Positions 41,330 to 49,309 of a DNA stretch of 64,000 nt are shown piece by piece. Position 1 is the first letter of the stretch; every line of letters begins with the position of its first letter. A model generated the notes under the pieces. It had not been told where the DNA came from and did not search any database. It saw nothing but the letters and a program-made list of their open reading frames with translations. Made by a program: the position numbers and the translations under genes. The stretch spans positions 218,856-282,855 of IMG/VR virus record IMGVR_UViG_3300047548_001236, one strand, 5' to 3'. This DNA comes from a virus.

Positions 41330-41814
41330 AGTCTTCTCCATATACTAAACGTGCATTCTGATGTCTTCTGCACAGCTGTCATTTGAACGAAACGATCCAA
41401 GAGAACAGGATCGAAAAATGTGTCGCATTGATAGGTTCCGTGAAATCGTGTCAAATAGACGAAATCACAGTGTGGAATTGCTTGCTTGTAGATCTGCCCT
41501 CCACCAATGATCCATATCTTCTTTGGAAAGAAACGATCGTTTAGTTCTTTTAGTACAGCAGAATCAAACCCCGCCACTCTAATATCAGGCGAACCTTCGA
41601 TACTACTTATGTCTGATGAAACAACGCAGTTGACACGTTTCGGTAAACACTTGTTGCCTAACGATTGCCAAGTTTTCCTTCCCATCACAACGACACCGTC
41701 CATTGTATTCTCTCGAAACCATTTCATATCGTATTCGTTACGAGGCCAGGGCAAGTCGTTGTTGTTACCTATTCCCCAGTTATCGTCACATGCTAGAATT
41801 GCATTTACTGTCAC
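41326..41814 (-). CDS. Dihydrofolate reductase
   Basis: 162 residues from a GTG at 41814 that overlaps the primase stop (GTGA), behind GGAGAAA. Hallmarks: GIGNNNDLPWP, MGRKTWQSL, IWIIGGGQIYK and YLTRFHGTY. It reduces dihydrofolate to tetrahydrofolate to support ThyA. Confidence 0.93.
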   Translation of the reverse strand: MTVNAILACDDNWGIGNNNDLPWPRNEYDMKWFRENTMDGVVVMGRKTWQSLGNKCLPKRVNCVVSSDISSIEGSPDIRVAGFDSAVLKELNDRFFPKKIWIIGGGQIYKQAIPHCDFVYLTRFHGTYQCDTFFDPVLLDRFVQMTAVQKTSECTFSIWRRL

Positions 41815-42833
41815 GTTTTTCTCCACATTGCTAGTTTCAGGTTGGCTTCAAGCCCCTTGTATGTATTTGCTCTGATAATCGACTCGATGTCTTGGATACC
41901 AGCGAGAACCATATCATTAATGTCCTTTTGTTGTATGTTAGTTGGCCATATACACACGGACATGCCCTGACGAATCAATCTCTCAATCCTCTTATGGATC
42001 TCTTTGTTTCTAGGTTCATTATCGAACACGAAAGTTGCATTGGATGGGTTGTCGATACCCTCGAAGCTTCCATCAGCTCCTGCCATTGCTACTGCATTAT
42101 TCAAGAACAGCGAGTCTATAGGTCCCTCAACAACGAAATATGGCTTGTTGAAATCGACCTTATCGAGACCGAAGATTTTCGGTTTGTCTTGGAACATAAT
42201 TGTTAGATACCGTAACCCGTCAGGATCGAATCCTCTGCCTGTCAGACCAAAGCAAACTCCTTTCTTGTCGATAAACGGCAAGATTAAACGAGGATGATCT
42301 TTGTCTGTGTTTTGAAACTTGCCTGGCAGATTGCTGTTGATCCACTGCATGAACTTTGGGGCGTAAAACAATCTGTAGTGCTGATGAGAAGGTATCTTTC
42401 TCTTCTGTATGTATTTTTTCACAGGGTGGTCTGGTTGAAGCTGACTAATCTTTTTGATCTTCTTCAACGGATCCGTCATGATCTTCGGAGTGTTCGTTTT
42501 GAACTCTTCGGGTGACGTGTTTGAGCTTACTATTCCACCCTTCACCTTGCCAATGTACTTAGCTGACAGGTATTGGTTGTATACTAGCGGATCGACAGTT
42601 TTGATAAAGTTGTGGAAGTTGAGGCTTGCACTGCAGTTGTGGCAATAATAATGAAAGGACCCGTCTTTCGGATCCTCTAAAAGCCAGCCTCTAGCTTTGA
42701 TCTTAGATTTTTGTGAGTCCCCGCATATGGGGCATCTAAAGTTGATCTGGTAAGGATTTGTCGCCTTGATCTTGAAACGGTCAAGCCTATTTGATAGTTG
42801 CGTAGCGTGTTGTAGATCAACTATATCTACCAT
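41811..42833 (-). CDS. DNA primase, T4 gp61 type
   Basis: 340 residues. The N-terminal zinc finger is CPICGDSQ...CHNC. A TOPRIM domain has VVEGPIDSLFL (motif with catalytic Glu) and FVFDNEPRN with the Asp-x-Glu-like metal site. It makes RNA primers with the gp41-like helicase encoded at the right edge of the window. A consensus sigma70 promoter lies about 35 bp upstream. Confidence 0.9.
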   Translation of the reverse strand: MVDIVDLQHATQLSNRLDRFKIKATNPYQINFRCPICGDSQKSKIKARGWLLEDPKDGSFHYYCHNCSASLNFHNFIKTVDPLVYNQYLSAKYIGKVKGGIVSSNTSPEEFKTNTPKIMTDPLKKIKKISQLQPDHPVKKYIQKRKIPSHQHYRLFYAPKFMQWINSNLPGKFQNTDKDHPRLILPFIDKKGVCFGLTGRGFDPDGLRYLTIMFQDKPKIFGLDKVDFNKPYFVVEGPIDSLFLNNAVAMAGADGSFEGIDNPSNATFVFDNEPRNKEIHKRIERLIRQGMSVCIWPTNIQQKDINDMVLAGIQDIESIIRANTYKGLEANLKLAMWRKT

Positions 42834-42866
42834 AATGAAGCCCTTTATTGAAAATATACATTAATC

Positions 42867-42895
42867 AGTATATCTCCGCAAGGGCGTGTTGTCAA
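42867..42895 (-). promoter_or_regulatory. Sigma70-like promoter P7 for primase operon
   Basis: TTGACA (42895-42890), 17 bp, TATACT (42872-42867), reading leftward. Its -35 box includes the stop of the upstream membrane-protein gene. Confidence 0.88.
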
Positions 42896-43359
42896 CCACC
42901 AAAGAGCGAGGTCCAAGGAATCTTACTTATAATCAGAACGATAACAGCGGTGATGCCCGCAGCATACCATCTCCACCCTTCCAAGGAAGCAATTCTCTTG
43001 TCCTGTTCTTCTAGCTTAGCGTTCAGAGTGTCGGACATCTTCTCGATTGCGTCCATCATCTGCTTGTGTCTTGCGTCTCGATCCGCTTCGATTTTTGTAG
43101 CCATGTCGTCAAGACGTTTGCTTAGCTCTTTTCTAAATTCTGCCTCGTCGTTGTTGTGCTTCACGAGATTTTCCTCTAGTAGTGTTATTCTTCGGGCGTC
43201 ATTTTCTAGAGTCTTCTCTTGCACGGCTAGGGACTTGGAAATCTCCGATATTTGTTCGAGAGTGTCGTCCACTTTTTTGTAAACCTGGCTTATCTGAGTG
43301 ATGTCACGTTTGATAACAGCAACGTCTGTCTTGATGGTATTTATCTCATTGTCGGTCAT
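42892..43359 (-). CDS. Coiled-coil protein with C-terminal TM anchor
   Basis: 155 residues. A long charged coiled coil (about 1-115) is followed by one membrane helix (AAGITAVIVLIISKIP). The gene overlaps the holin-like gene and lies at the end of the lysis region, so it may be a lysis regulator or accessory. It has no classic spanin features. Confidence 0.7.
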   Translation of the reverse strand: MTDNEINTIKTDVAVIKRDITQISQVYKKVDDTLEQISEISKSLAVQEKTLENDARRITLLEENLVKHNNDEAEFRKELSKRLDDMATKIEADRDARHKQMMDAIEKMSDTLNAKLEEQDKRIASLEGWRWYAAGITAVIVLIISKIPWTSLFGG

Positions 43360-43660
43360 CTGGTGCTTCCTCTGATGTGTCCTGACCCTCCTGATACGTC
43401 GTCCTCAGCCTTTCGATCTTCTCCTTGCCTCTTGTGAAAGCGGAAATACCAAGTACGGCACCCATAGCAGCGTGGAATATACCACCAGATAAAAGGGTTA
43501 GCGGTGCCCATTGCAAAGTCACGGCTCCTGCTGCATATGCTTGCAAGATGCTCCACAAAATTGGAGCGACGATGAAGTCGAAGAGTATGATGACCATGTA
43601 GGCCACAGCCATCATCGGACGCCAGTATTTTTGAAGCCAGGTATCTTTTTTGCTACTCAT
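43346..43660 (-). CDS. Holin-like membrane protein
   Basis: 104 residues from the ATG at 43660. WRPMMAVAYMVIILFDFIVAP and later helices (GAVTLQWAPLTLLSGG...AMGAVLGISAF) give three membrane segments, ending in a basic charged tail (TRGKEKIERLR). This matches the three-TM phage/GTA holin type. It sits beside spanins and endolysin, so it is the probable lysis timer. Confidence 0.82.
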   Translation of the reverse strand: MSSKKDTWLQKYWRPMMAVAYMVIILFDFIVAPILWSILQAYAAGAVTLQWAPLTLLSGGIFHAAMGAVLGISAFTRGKEKIERLRTTYQEGQDTSEEAPDDRQ

Positions 43661-43676
43661 GACACTATTTATGAGA

Positions 43677-44036
43677 TTAGAATTGTTGCTGGTAAATTGC
43701 AACGACTCTCTTGTATTGTTCTATATTGGCACGTATGTCTGAGAGGTTAAGCGCAAGGTTTTCGTATCCCTCACGAGTCAAAGCAAAGAACACAAGTTCT
43801 CCCTCCTTTATGCTTGCAAACTTCTCATCTATGTTTTCTGGGGTGATTATTACCCATTGTATCGTTCTGAGATCCAACTGATCAACACTAGGAACAATTG
43901 GAGCGGGTCTTGGGACTTCGATTGTTCTAACTTCAACGGATGTGACGGGCTCTACGGGTGGCGTTGATGAACATGCACTAAGGAGTGACAAGCTCATGAT
44001 AAAGCCAAGGGCATTCAGAGTTAAACTCCCTTTCAT
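43677..44036 (-). CDS. o-spanin (Rz1-like lipoprotein)
   Basis: 119 residues from the ATG at 44036 (nine bases after AGGA). A signal peptide ends in LSACSS, a lipobox whose Cys would be lipidated, followed by a proline-rich stretch (PPVEPV...VPRPAPIVP). Its start lies within the 3' end of the i-spanin gene in another frame, as in Rz/Rz1. It disrupts the outer membrane together with the i-spanin. Confidence 0.82.
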   Translation of the reverse strand: MKGSLTLNALGFIMSLSLLSACSSTPPVEPVTSVEVRTIEVPRPAPIVPSVDQLDLRTIQWVIITPENIDEKFASIKEGELVFFALTREGYENLALNLSDIRANIEQYKRVVAIYQQQF

Positions 44037-44454
44037 TCCTTGCATTCCTTTCTTGTTCTGTGAGTGGAGATCCTGACAGCAACTCAAAGCATCTAAGTGC
44101 TTTGTCACTTGCGTTGTTAATGGTCCTCTGGACCAATTCAGGCCGTGCTGCTGCGAGTGCATCCAACTCATGTCTTCCAAGACGTTCCCTCAGTTCCTTG
44201 TTCTGCATCCTTATTACTTGAAACTCAGACTGAACTTGTGTGAATTGTTCTTGGACTCTTTGATACGAAGCCTGTAAGTCGTCGATTGTTTGCAAATTTT
44301 GCTCATTCGCTACAACAAGCTGTTTGTTGTTTTCCTCAAGCACGGCATTATTTTCAATCAATTGAGCAATACGAGTTTGAGTGGTGCTGTAGTAGTAGTA
44401 AGCAGCACCACTGATCATTGCAACCAATATACCTATAAAGATCCAGGATTTCAT
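43978..44454 (-). CDS. i-spanin (Rz-like)
   Basis: 158 residues. One N-terminal membrane helix (WIFIGILVAMISGAAYYYY) is followed by a long periplasmic coiled coil. It overlaps the o-spanin gene by 59 bases. Together they bridge inner and outer membranes at lysis. Confidence 0.82.
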   Translation of the reverse strand: MKSWIFIGILVAMISGAAYYYYSTTQTRIAQLIENNAVLEENNKQLVVANEQNLQTIDDLQASYQRVQEQFTQVQSEFQVIRMQNKELRERLGRHELDALAAARPELVQRTINNASDKALRCFELLSGSPLTEQERNARNEREFNSECPWLYHELVTP

Positions 44455-44457
44455 TTG

Positions 44458-44631
44458 TTACTTTGCGACGTCGTCAGATTCTTCTTCGGGATGGTATTCG
44501 TCGTCCTCTTTGGCTTTCATTTTTGCTTCCAATGCAAGACCTATGCGAGAACGTAGTTCTTCTTTCAAGGTTGCTTCGAAACCAAGAGCGTTTTTATCCA
44601 TCGCTTCTTGTACAAGTGTTTTAACCGACAT
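44458..44631 (-). CDS. Small prohead-core-like protein, copy 1
   Basis: 57 residues beginning MSVKTLVQEAMDKNALGFE, closely similar to the protein encoded at 44853-45293, with the same ELRSRIGLALEAKM helix and an acidic tail. The pattern resembles T4 gp67-type prohead core proteins, but homology is unproven. Confidence 0.7.
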   Translation of the reverse strand: MSVKTLVQEAMDKNALGFEATLKEELRSRIGLALEAKMKAKEDDEYHPEEESDDVAK

Positions 44632-44845
44632 TTTTATATCCTCTGTGAGTTAGGTTAGTTGAAAGGTTTTCCATCGAGTGGTTATACGTTGCAATTTCTC
44701 TATTGCTGTCATCGTACACATGCGTGACAATGCCGTTCTTCACTCTTTTGTAACGCCCGTAGTTATCGTTGAAGTCGTCTCCCGACATATTATACAGGTT
44801 TTTGTGCTTTGCTTCTATTATAAACGCTTTAAACGACTTCAACAT
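44621..44845 (-). CDS. Tagged small virion protein candidate
   Basis: 74 residues starting MLKSFKAFIIEAK, a tag with a possible prohead-protease site after IIE. The body is basic, Asn/Tyr-rich. It lies between the two MSVKT paralogues. Packaging into the head is inferred. Confidence 0.65.
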   Translation of the reverse strand: MLKSFKAFIIEAKHKNLYNMSGDDFNDNYGRYKRVKNGIVTHVYDDSNREIATYNHSMENLSTNLTHRGYKNVG

Positions 44846-44852
44846 GATACGA

Positions 44853-45293
44853 TCATTCCTTTGTTGCAGCTACCTTAGCTGACGAGCTTTTACCTTCCAT
44901 CTTTCTGACCTTTTCATCGGCCATTTTGACGCCAGCGTATCTATTATCCACTTTCTTGGTTGGTAGTTTGCGATGCTTTGATGCGTCAGATGCTTTAATA
45001 GAATAATTTGCTGCTAGCTTTGCAGAAATTTCATCGAGCTGAGCAGACTCAGATCTCATCTTAGCGTTTTCAGCGTCCTTTTGCTCGTCTTCGTCGTCAT
45101 CCTTGTCTTCTGGCTCAAGTTCGACGTCGTCTTCTGGTGTTTCTTCCTCGTCGTCCTCTTCATCCTCAGGTAGGCCATTCATCTTGGCTTCGAGAGCGAG
45201 AGACATGCGACGACGGAGTTCTTCTTTAAGAGTCTTTTCAAACCCCAAAGCATCCTTTTCCATTGCTTCTTGAATTAGTGTCTTAACTGACAT
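44853..45293 (-). CDS. Prohead-core-like acidic protein, copy 2
   Basis: 146 residues. The N-terminal 40 residues match the 44458-44631 protein. An acidic run (about 42-75, mostly Asp/Glu) is followed by a basic C-terminus (ASKHRKLPTKKVD). Acidic core followed by a basic tail is common in scaffold or internal proteins. Confidence 0.7.
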   Translation of the reverse strand: MSVKTLIQEAMEKDALGFEKTLKEELRRRMSLALEAKMNGLPEDEEDDEEETPEDDVELEPEDKDDDEDEQKDAENAKMRSESAQLDEISAKLAANYSIKASDASKHRKLPTKKVDNRYAGVKMADEKVRKMEGKSSSAKVAATKE

Positions 45294-45311
45294 GATTGTT
45301 CCTTTCTTGGG

Positions 45312-46181
45312 TTATTTTACAATTTGGCTGATTTGTGTTTCGTCTAGCTTGCCTGTTATAGGATATTTATTTGCCCTTTGCCAAGAACGAACAGCAGCTT
45401 CTGTTGTAACGCCATATATGCCATCGACAGAGATTCTTAGAGACTGCTGTACTCTACGTACTAGATCACCTTTTGCTCCTCTCTGCAATGATCTCGCTTG
45501 AGGAGCAGCAGCTGGAGTCGTGACTGCATCTGTTATTTGTGGATTGACAGGAGTCGCGGAAGTTAGACCGACGAAAGCGTTCTTGTTTCTCGAATAGCGA
45601 GAAACACGATCGTTCATACCATTATCGCCGCCATTAACAGCTCGGGACATTCCTCGGATATCGTCAGCATCCGCAAAACGATTGAGGTTGTTCGTTCTCC
45701 AGAACCATAAAGCCGATTCCATCGCGCCTTTTTTCGTTTCCATATATGCGGCAGCTTCCTCTGCAGTCATGTCGACTGACTTGCCAAACTTTTCGTAATT
45801 CCATCTACCAGTCAATTGAATCAAACCACGGCCTCTAAATCTCCAGCCATCACCAGGCTGTGTGTTACCGAGCTTGTTGGTTCTATTTGCGTCGTCGTAA
45901 ACCCTATTTGCGATCATCTCAGGCTTGCGAGCGAACTGCTTTGCAGTTTCCTTTGTAAAGTACCTTCCGAAAGTTTTCAAAAGAGCGGTTTCGCTATAAT
46001 TGAGATTTTCTTGAAGTACCTTAAAATCACCTGATTCGTGTCCTGCTTGAGCCATAAAACCAGCTATTCGGTTAGCCGTCGTCAGATCGTATTTTGGAAA
46101 CAACTCCTCTGCTATGTCGTACCACTCCTTAGCAGATTTGTTGGTGGGTATCATTTTCTCGAATTGTTCTAATGTTAGCAT
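45312..46181 (-). CDS. Endolysin: GH19 glycosidase plus peptidoglycan-binding domain
   Basis: 289 residues. The GH19 chitinase-type domain (about 1-200) has MAQAGHESGDF with the catalytic Glu at about 49 and a second Glu in ENLNYS, then RGRGLIQLTGRWNYEKFG. After a linker of Ala/Pro/Thr, a PG_binding_1 domain (about 230-289; LRISVDGIYGVTTEAAVRSWQ) completes it. There is no signal peptide, so it needs the holin. AGGTAACAATAA precedes the ATG. Confidence 0.92.
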   Translation of the reverse strand: MLTLEQFEKMIPTNKSAKEWYDIAEELFPKYDLTTANRIAGFMAQAGHESGDFKVLQENLNYSETALLKTFGRYFTKETAKQFARKPEMIANRVYDDANRTNKLGNTQPGDGWRFRGRGLIQLTGRWNYEKFGKSVDMTAEEAAAYMETKKGAMESALWFWRTNNLNRFADADDIRGMSRAVNGGDNGMNDRVSRYSRNKNAFVGLTSATPVNPQITDAVTTPAAAPQARSLQRGAKGDLVRRVQQSLRISVDGIYGVTTEAAVRSWQRANKYPITGKLDETQISQIVK

Positions 46182-46192
46182 TTATTGTTACC

Positions 46193-46900
46193 TCATGCAA
46201 TTCTATCTGTTGGTTGTGGATGTCTCTTATCACGACGGCCACGTTGAATGTTTGTTGGTTCAGGGGCGTATCCAATTGGCTGCGTTGGAGATGCAGCTTG
46301 TGTGGAAGCTGCTTCTTTCACAAACGCTGCAAACGTCTTCCTGCCAGCCATATCCATTGCTGTTGCGGCAGCCTGTTTGCGATGCTTCTTTTGCTGCGCT
46401 CTCGTGAGACCAGGTTCACCTTGTGGACCTACACCCAACCCTGCAATATCACCTCCGCCAACATTCACCGTCGGCGCTCCACCTTCACCCTCTTCTGTAA
46501 TTTTTCTGTTGTCTTCGGTGAAAATAGGTAGATAATAGTGATACCACTCTAGAAATAAATTAGCTGATCGTTCAATATCAGCATCTGATGTGGATTCATT
46601 CAATGCGGATTTATCGGAAAAATGGTTCCATTCTTTGATTAACCATAATGCAGCCATGTAAGATGCTATTTTTGATGACCCACCCGGAACTTTTGCAAGT
46701 AGCTTTTTGAGTTTCAGGATCATGAGATCGAACTTGCCAAATGATTGGATCTGTTCGGGAGTTCTCTCAGGCTTGCTCGTGACTATATTTCCCTTTTCGT
46801 CAATTACACCAGTTTTGAAAGCCTCCCATTGAGTGAACGGGAGGGCCAATCTTTTCAGAAATTGATATACGAGAAATAGGTCGACGGCCTTCTTTATCAT
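46193..46900 (-). CDS. Conserved structural-type protein
   Basis: 235 residues from the ATG at 46900, behind AAGGAATAAA. The N-terminus MIKKAVDLFLVYQFLKRLA and LKKLLAKVPGGSSKIASY match a conserved protein of T4-like marine phages. The C-terminal half is low-complexity, Gly/Ala-rich with a basic end (RGRRDKRHPQ). Virion location is likely but unproven. Confidence 0.72.
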   Translation of the reverse strand: MIKKAVDLFLVYQFLKRLALPFTQWEAFKTGVIDEKGNIVTSKPERTPEQIQSFGKFDLMILKLKKLLAKVPGGSSKIASYMAALWLIKEWNHFSDKSALNESTSDADIERSANLFLEWYHYYLPIFTEDNRKITEEGEGGAPTVNVGGGDIAGLGVGPQGEPGLTRAQQKKHRKQAAATAMDMAGRKTFAAFVKEAASTQAASPTQPIGYAPEPTNIQRGRRDKRHPQPTDRIA

Positions 46901-46901
46901 T

Positions 46902-47765
46902 TTATTCCTTAGCCCTCTTACCGGCAAGATAGTTCTTGATCACTTCGTTGTGCTTTTCAGAATCCTCAGTAGGTCGACCAACAGATCTCACTGACACAAG
47001 TCTCTTGCTTTGTTCGTCGGCACGAGAGGACATACCTCTCTGATATACGTGATGAAGGGTGCTTTTACCTGTCTTAGTATTCTCAACACGAATGGCAACA
47101 GTATCGCCGTAATCGTCCTTATCGTGTACAGGTACACCGATTCTACCCATTTTACGAGTGTGAGCGACAACGTGAGATGGCGGTCCTTCTCTCATTGAAG
47201 TTTTCTGCCCTGTTTTCAGGGTGTAGCTACCGTACTGTTGTGGCTGCCAAAGACGACTCTCGTTCATATCGACACTCTCGTGATACATTCTACCTTGAAG
47301 TCTTGCAGCTCTCTTTTCGCGCCACGCTTCATGATCGTCAACAGCATCTTCTTTAGATGCTATCTGCTCGAATTCAGGATCGTTTCTTGTGTATATCATC
47401 GAGTGCTCATCACCACTCATTGGCTTACCCGACGCATCAATTCTACGCACTTCGATTTCATCGGGTGTACGTCTTGTCACGGCAACATCTGAGGAGCCGT
47501 CCCAGTCAACAGTATGTACCGCTTCACTAACGCACTTACCACCTTTGTATACAGCAACGTCGTTTTTGCTGGGATAGAGAGATACATAGTGCTTATCGCC
47601 TACTTTATTGACATGGTAGCTGTTGCTCATATTCTCAGGCTTTGATGAGAATGACATAGCTGCTTGTCTTGCTGATTTTTCGTCCGTGGCTTCGAGAAGC
47701 GCGCCCTCTCGTAGAGAAGACAAATGCATTCTATCTAAGCCGAACCATCCGTTTGATGTCCACAT
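46902..47765 (-). CDS. Virion-associated protein with MWTSNxWFG tag, copy 1
   Basis: 287 residues starting MWTSNGWFGLDRMHLSS and then ALLEATDE, with a possible prohead-protease-like site after LLE. The body contains several beta-rich segments and charged helices. It shares its first ~20 residues with the 47781-48155 protein. No enzyme motif was recognised. Confidence 0.68.
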   Translation of the reverse strand: MWTSNGWFGLDRMHLSSLREGALLEATDEKSARQAAMSFSSKPENMSNSYHVNKVGDKHYVSLYPSKNDVAVYKGGKCVSEAVHTVDWDGSSDVAVTRRTPDEIEVRRIDASGKPMSGDEHSMIYTRNDPEFEQIASKEDAVDDHEAWREKRAARLQGRMYHESVDMNESRLWQPQQYGSYTLKTGQKTSMREGPPSHVVAHTRKMGRIGVPVHDKDDYGDTVAIRVENTKTGKSTLHHVYQRGMSSRADEQSKRLVSVRSVGRPTEDSEKHNEVIKNYLAGKRAKE

Positions 47766-47780
47766 CTATTTACTTCCTCT

Positions 47781-48155
47781 TTAATCTGATGCTTCAATTG
47801 CGCGACTTGTATTGAAAGCCTTCTTAGAGCTTTCTTCTGCTTGCTTTATGGCTTCACTAGCTGCTGGGTGCATATGCTTGCTACGGTCGCCCATTTGCTG
47901 AAATGCATACATGTGGTGTGCAGCTTCGTCTTGAGCTTTTGCGGCATCGTCGTGTTCTCTTGCGGCGATTTCATTGAACCGACCACCCATAGCTCTATGA
48001 CGTGCAGCCATATCACGGTGTAATTGACCCATGCGTTCATGATTGATCTCATGCTCGCCCCAGTTAACGTCACCGCCACCGAGTTTGAATTCAGCTTCGT
48101 CAATACTGTTAAATTGTTCTCTACTGAAACCAAACCACTTGTTTGATGTCCACAT
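47781..48155 (-). CDS. Virion-associated protein with MWTSNxWFG tag, copy 2
   Basis: 124 residues starting MWTSNKWFGFSREQFNSIDEAE, with a possible cut after IDE. After the tag it is a His/Ala-rich helical protein (HRDMAARHRAMGGRFNEIAARE). Its function is unknown; the paired tag suggests the same destination as its neighbour. Confidence 0.68.
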   Translation of the reverse strand: MWTSNKWFGFSREQFNSIDEAEFKLGGGDVNWGEHEINHERMGQLHRDMAARHRAMGGRFNEIAAREHDDAAKAQDEAAHHMYAFQQMGDRSKHMHPAASEAIKQAEESSKKAFNTSRAIEASD

Positions 48156-48156
48156 T

Positions 48157-48543
48157 TTACACTTCCTCGAGCTTCTTTGCGATAATAGCGTCTGATATTA
48201 TTCTGTTTGTATGTAGTACAGTGCCGTTATATTCTACTGTTGGAGGCAAATAGTTCAGATATTCAACGAATGGTTTAAGGTATTGGTGAAAACCTTCTAA
48301 CTTCATGAATAACATATTTGTTGCGGCTTTGCCAAAACAGTTGTAGATAACAATCAAATGATTCAGAATCAACCTTTCTTTCAGGTCGCCGAGTGTATGA
48401 TATCGTCCAAATAACTTCCTGAGGTATTGGAATCGCTTGAGGTCTTCTTCGAATTCCGACACGTCGTGGCATTGGATGTTATCATAATGATTGGCGGCGT
48501 ACACCAGAAAGGTTGATTCACTTAGTCTCACGGCAGATCTCAA
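48157..48543 (-). CDS. Conserved T4-like phage structural protein
   Basis: 128 residues. The segment YAANHYDNIQCHDVSEFEED with LKERLILNHLIVIYNCFG is conserved across T4-like marine phages, next to other virion genes. Starts at a TTG (48543) overlapping the upstream stop (TTGA); a GTG at 48531 is the alternative. Probably a virion or neck component. Confidence 0.7.
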   Translation of the reverse strand: MRSAVRLSESTFLVYAANHYDNIQCHDVSEFEEDLKRFQYLRKLFGRYHTLGDLKERLILNHLIVIYNCFGKAATNMLFMKLEGFHQYLKPFVEYLNYLPPTVEYNGTVLHTNRIISDAIIAKKLEEV

Positions 48544-48878
48544 CTATCTGCTATTGTTGCGTCTTCAATATCCGTGTTACCCGATACACCCAGGTCGCCT
48601 GCGTCTACAGCAGATACCTTCATAGGTACCAGGGTCTCTACAAACTTACGGCCATTACCGTATTCTTTATAGAGGATCCAACCTGGCGTCTTCACACCGT
48701 TGGCGCGGTTAGCTGCAACCCCAGCTTCTGTCGTATCGACGAAGAATGCGTTGTTGACGTCAACCTGCATTGGAAGACCACCGTAATCAATCTCTGCGTT
48801 AGCTGCAGGGAAGTCGGTGGAATCGAGTAGAAACTTTGGCGCTGAATTTGCGCTATCTGTATTTCCCCAAAGACTCAT
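48540..48878 (-). CDS. Conserved structural protein
   Basis: 112 residues beginning MSLWGNTDSANSAPKF, a form common in T4-like marine phages, and containing GWILYKEYGNGRKFVETLV. AAGGAGAAC precedes the ATG. Probably a virion protein. Confidence 0.75.
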   Translation of the reverse strand: MSLWGNTDSANSAPKFLLDSTDFPAANAEIDYGGLPMQVDVNNAFFVDTTEAGVAANRANGVKTPGWILYKEYGNGRKFVETLVPMKVSAVDAGDLGVSGNTDIEDATIADS

Positions 48879-49018
48879 TTTTGTTCTCCTTGTTGTTTTT
48901 CTTTGTGTCTCAGTCTTTCACTTACCAAAATTCGTTCTGCTTCAATCTGATATGGATCAAAATTATTGATAATGTCCTCAAGCAACTGCGAGCTTAGTAG
49001 TTTCTTCCACCAGTTCAT
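48875..49018 (-). CDS. Tiny protein
   Basis: 47 residues from the ATG at 49018 (AGGA nine bases upstream), ending in an ATGA overlap with the next gene. Basic C-terminus (RLRHKEKQQGEQK). Probably real because of both overlaps. The function is unknown. Confidence 0.6.
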   Translation of the reverse strand: MNWWKKLLSSQLLEDIINNFDPYQIEAERILVSERLRHKEKQQGEQK

Positions 49019-49301
49019 CTATTTTAATCCTCAGAGTGGTTGTGCCAGGAATGATGCGGTGATACACCATCTTCGGCACAAAGAATTCATCGCCTTTATT
49101 TATCAAGAATGGTAACTCATTGTCATACTGGAACAACCAACCACATCCCTCAATAACTTCAATTCGTCTGCTTTCCTTGTCACGGTGCCACACAAAGTCC
49201 TCATCCTGTTGATCGGGTTGGAAAGATCTAACCAACACCCCATCACGAATTTGTTCATCAATAAACGGCTTTGGCGTTTCGTTGAATACCGCGTTGATCA
49301 T
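48978..49301 (-). CDS. Cupin-like conserved phage protein
   Basis: 107 residues from the ATG at 49301 after GAGAGG. FVWHRDKESRRIEVIEG and the following strands resemble a small cupin fold. The family is conserved next to virion genes in T4-like phages. The function is unknown. Confidence 0.72.
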   Translation of the reverse strand: MINAVFNETPKPFIDEQIRDGVLVRSFQPDQQDEDFVWHRDKESRRIEVIEGCGWLFQYDNELPFLINKGDEFFVPKMVYHRIIPGTTTLRIKIDELVEETTKLAVA

Positions 49302-49309
49302 ATGACCTC

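Noticed and set aside
43666-43673. CATAAATA late-type site before the holin-like gene
   Set aside because: It lies only about 6 bases before the start codon, so transcription would begin at or after the ATG.
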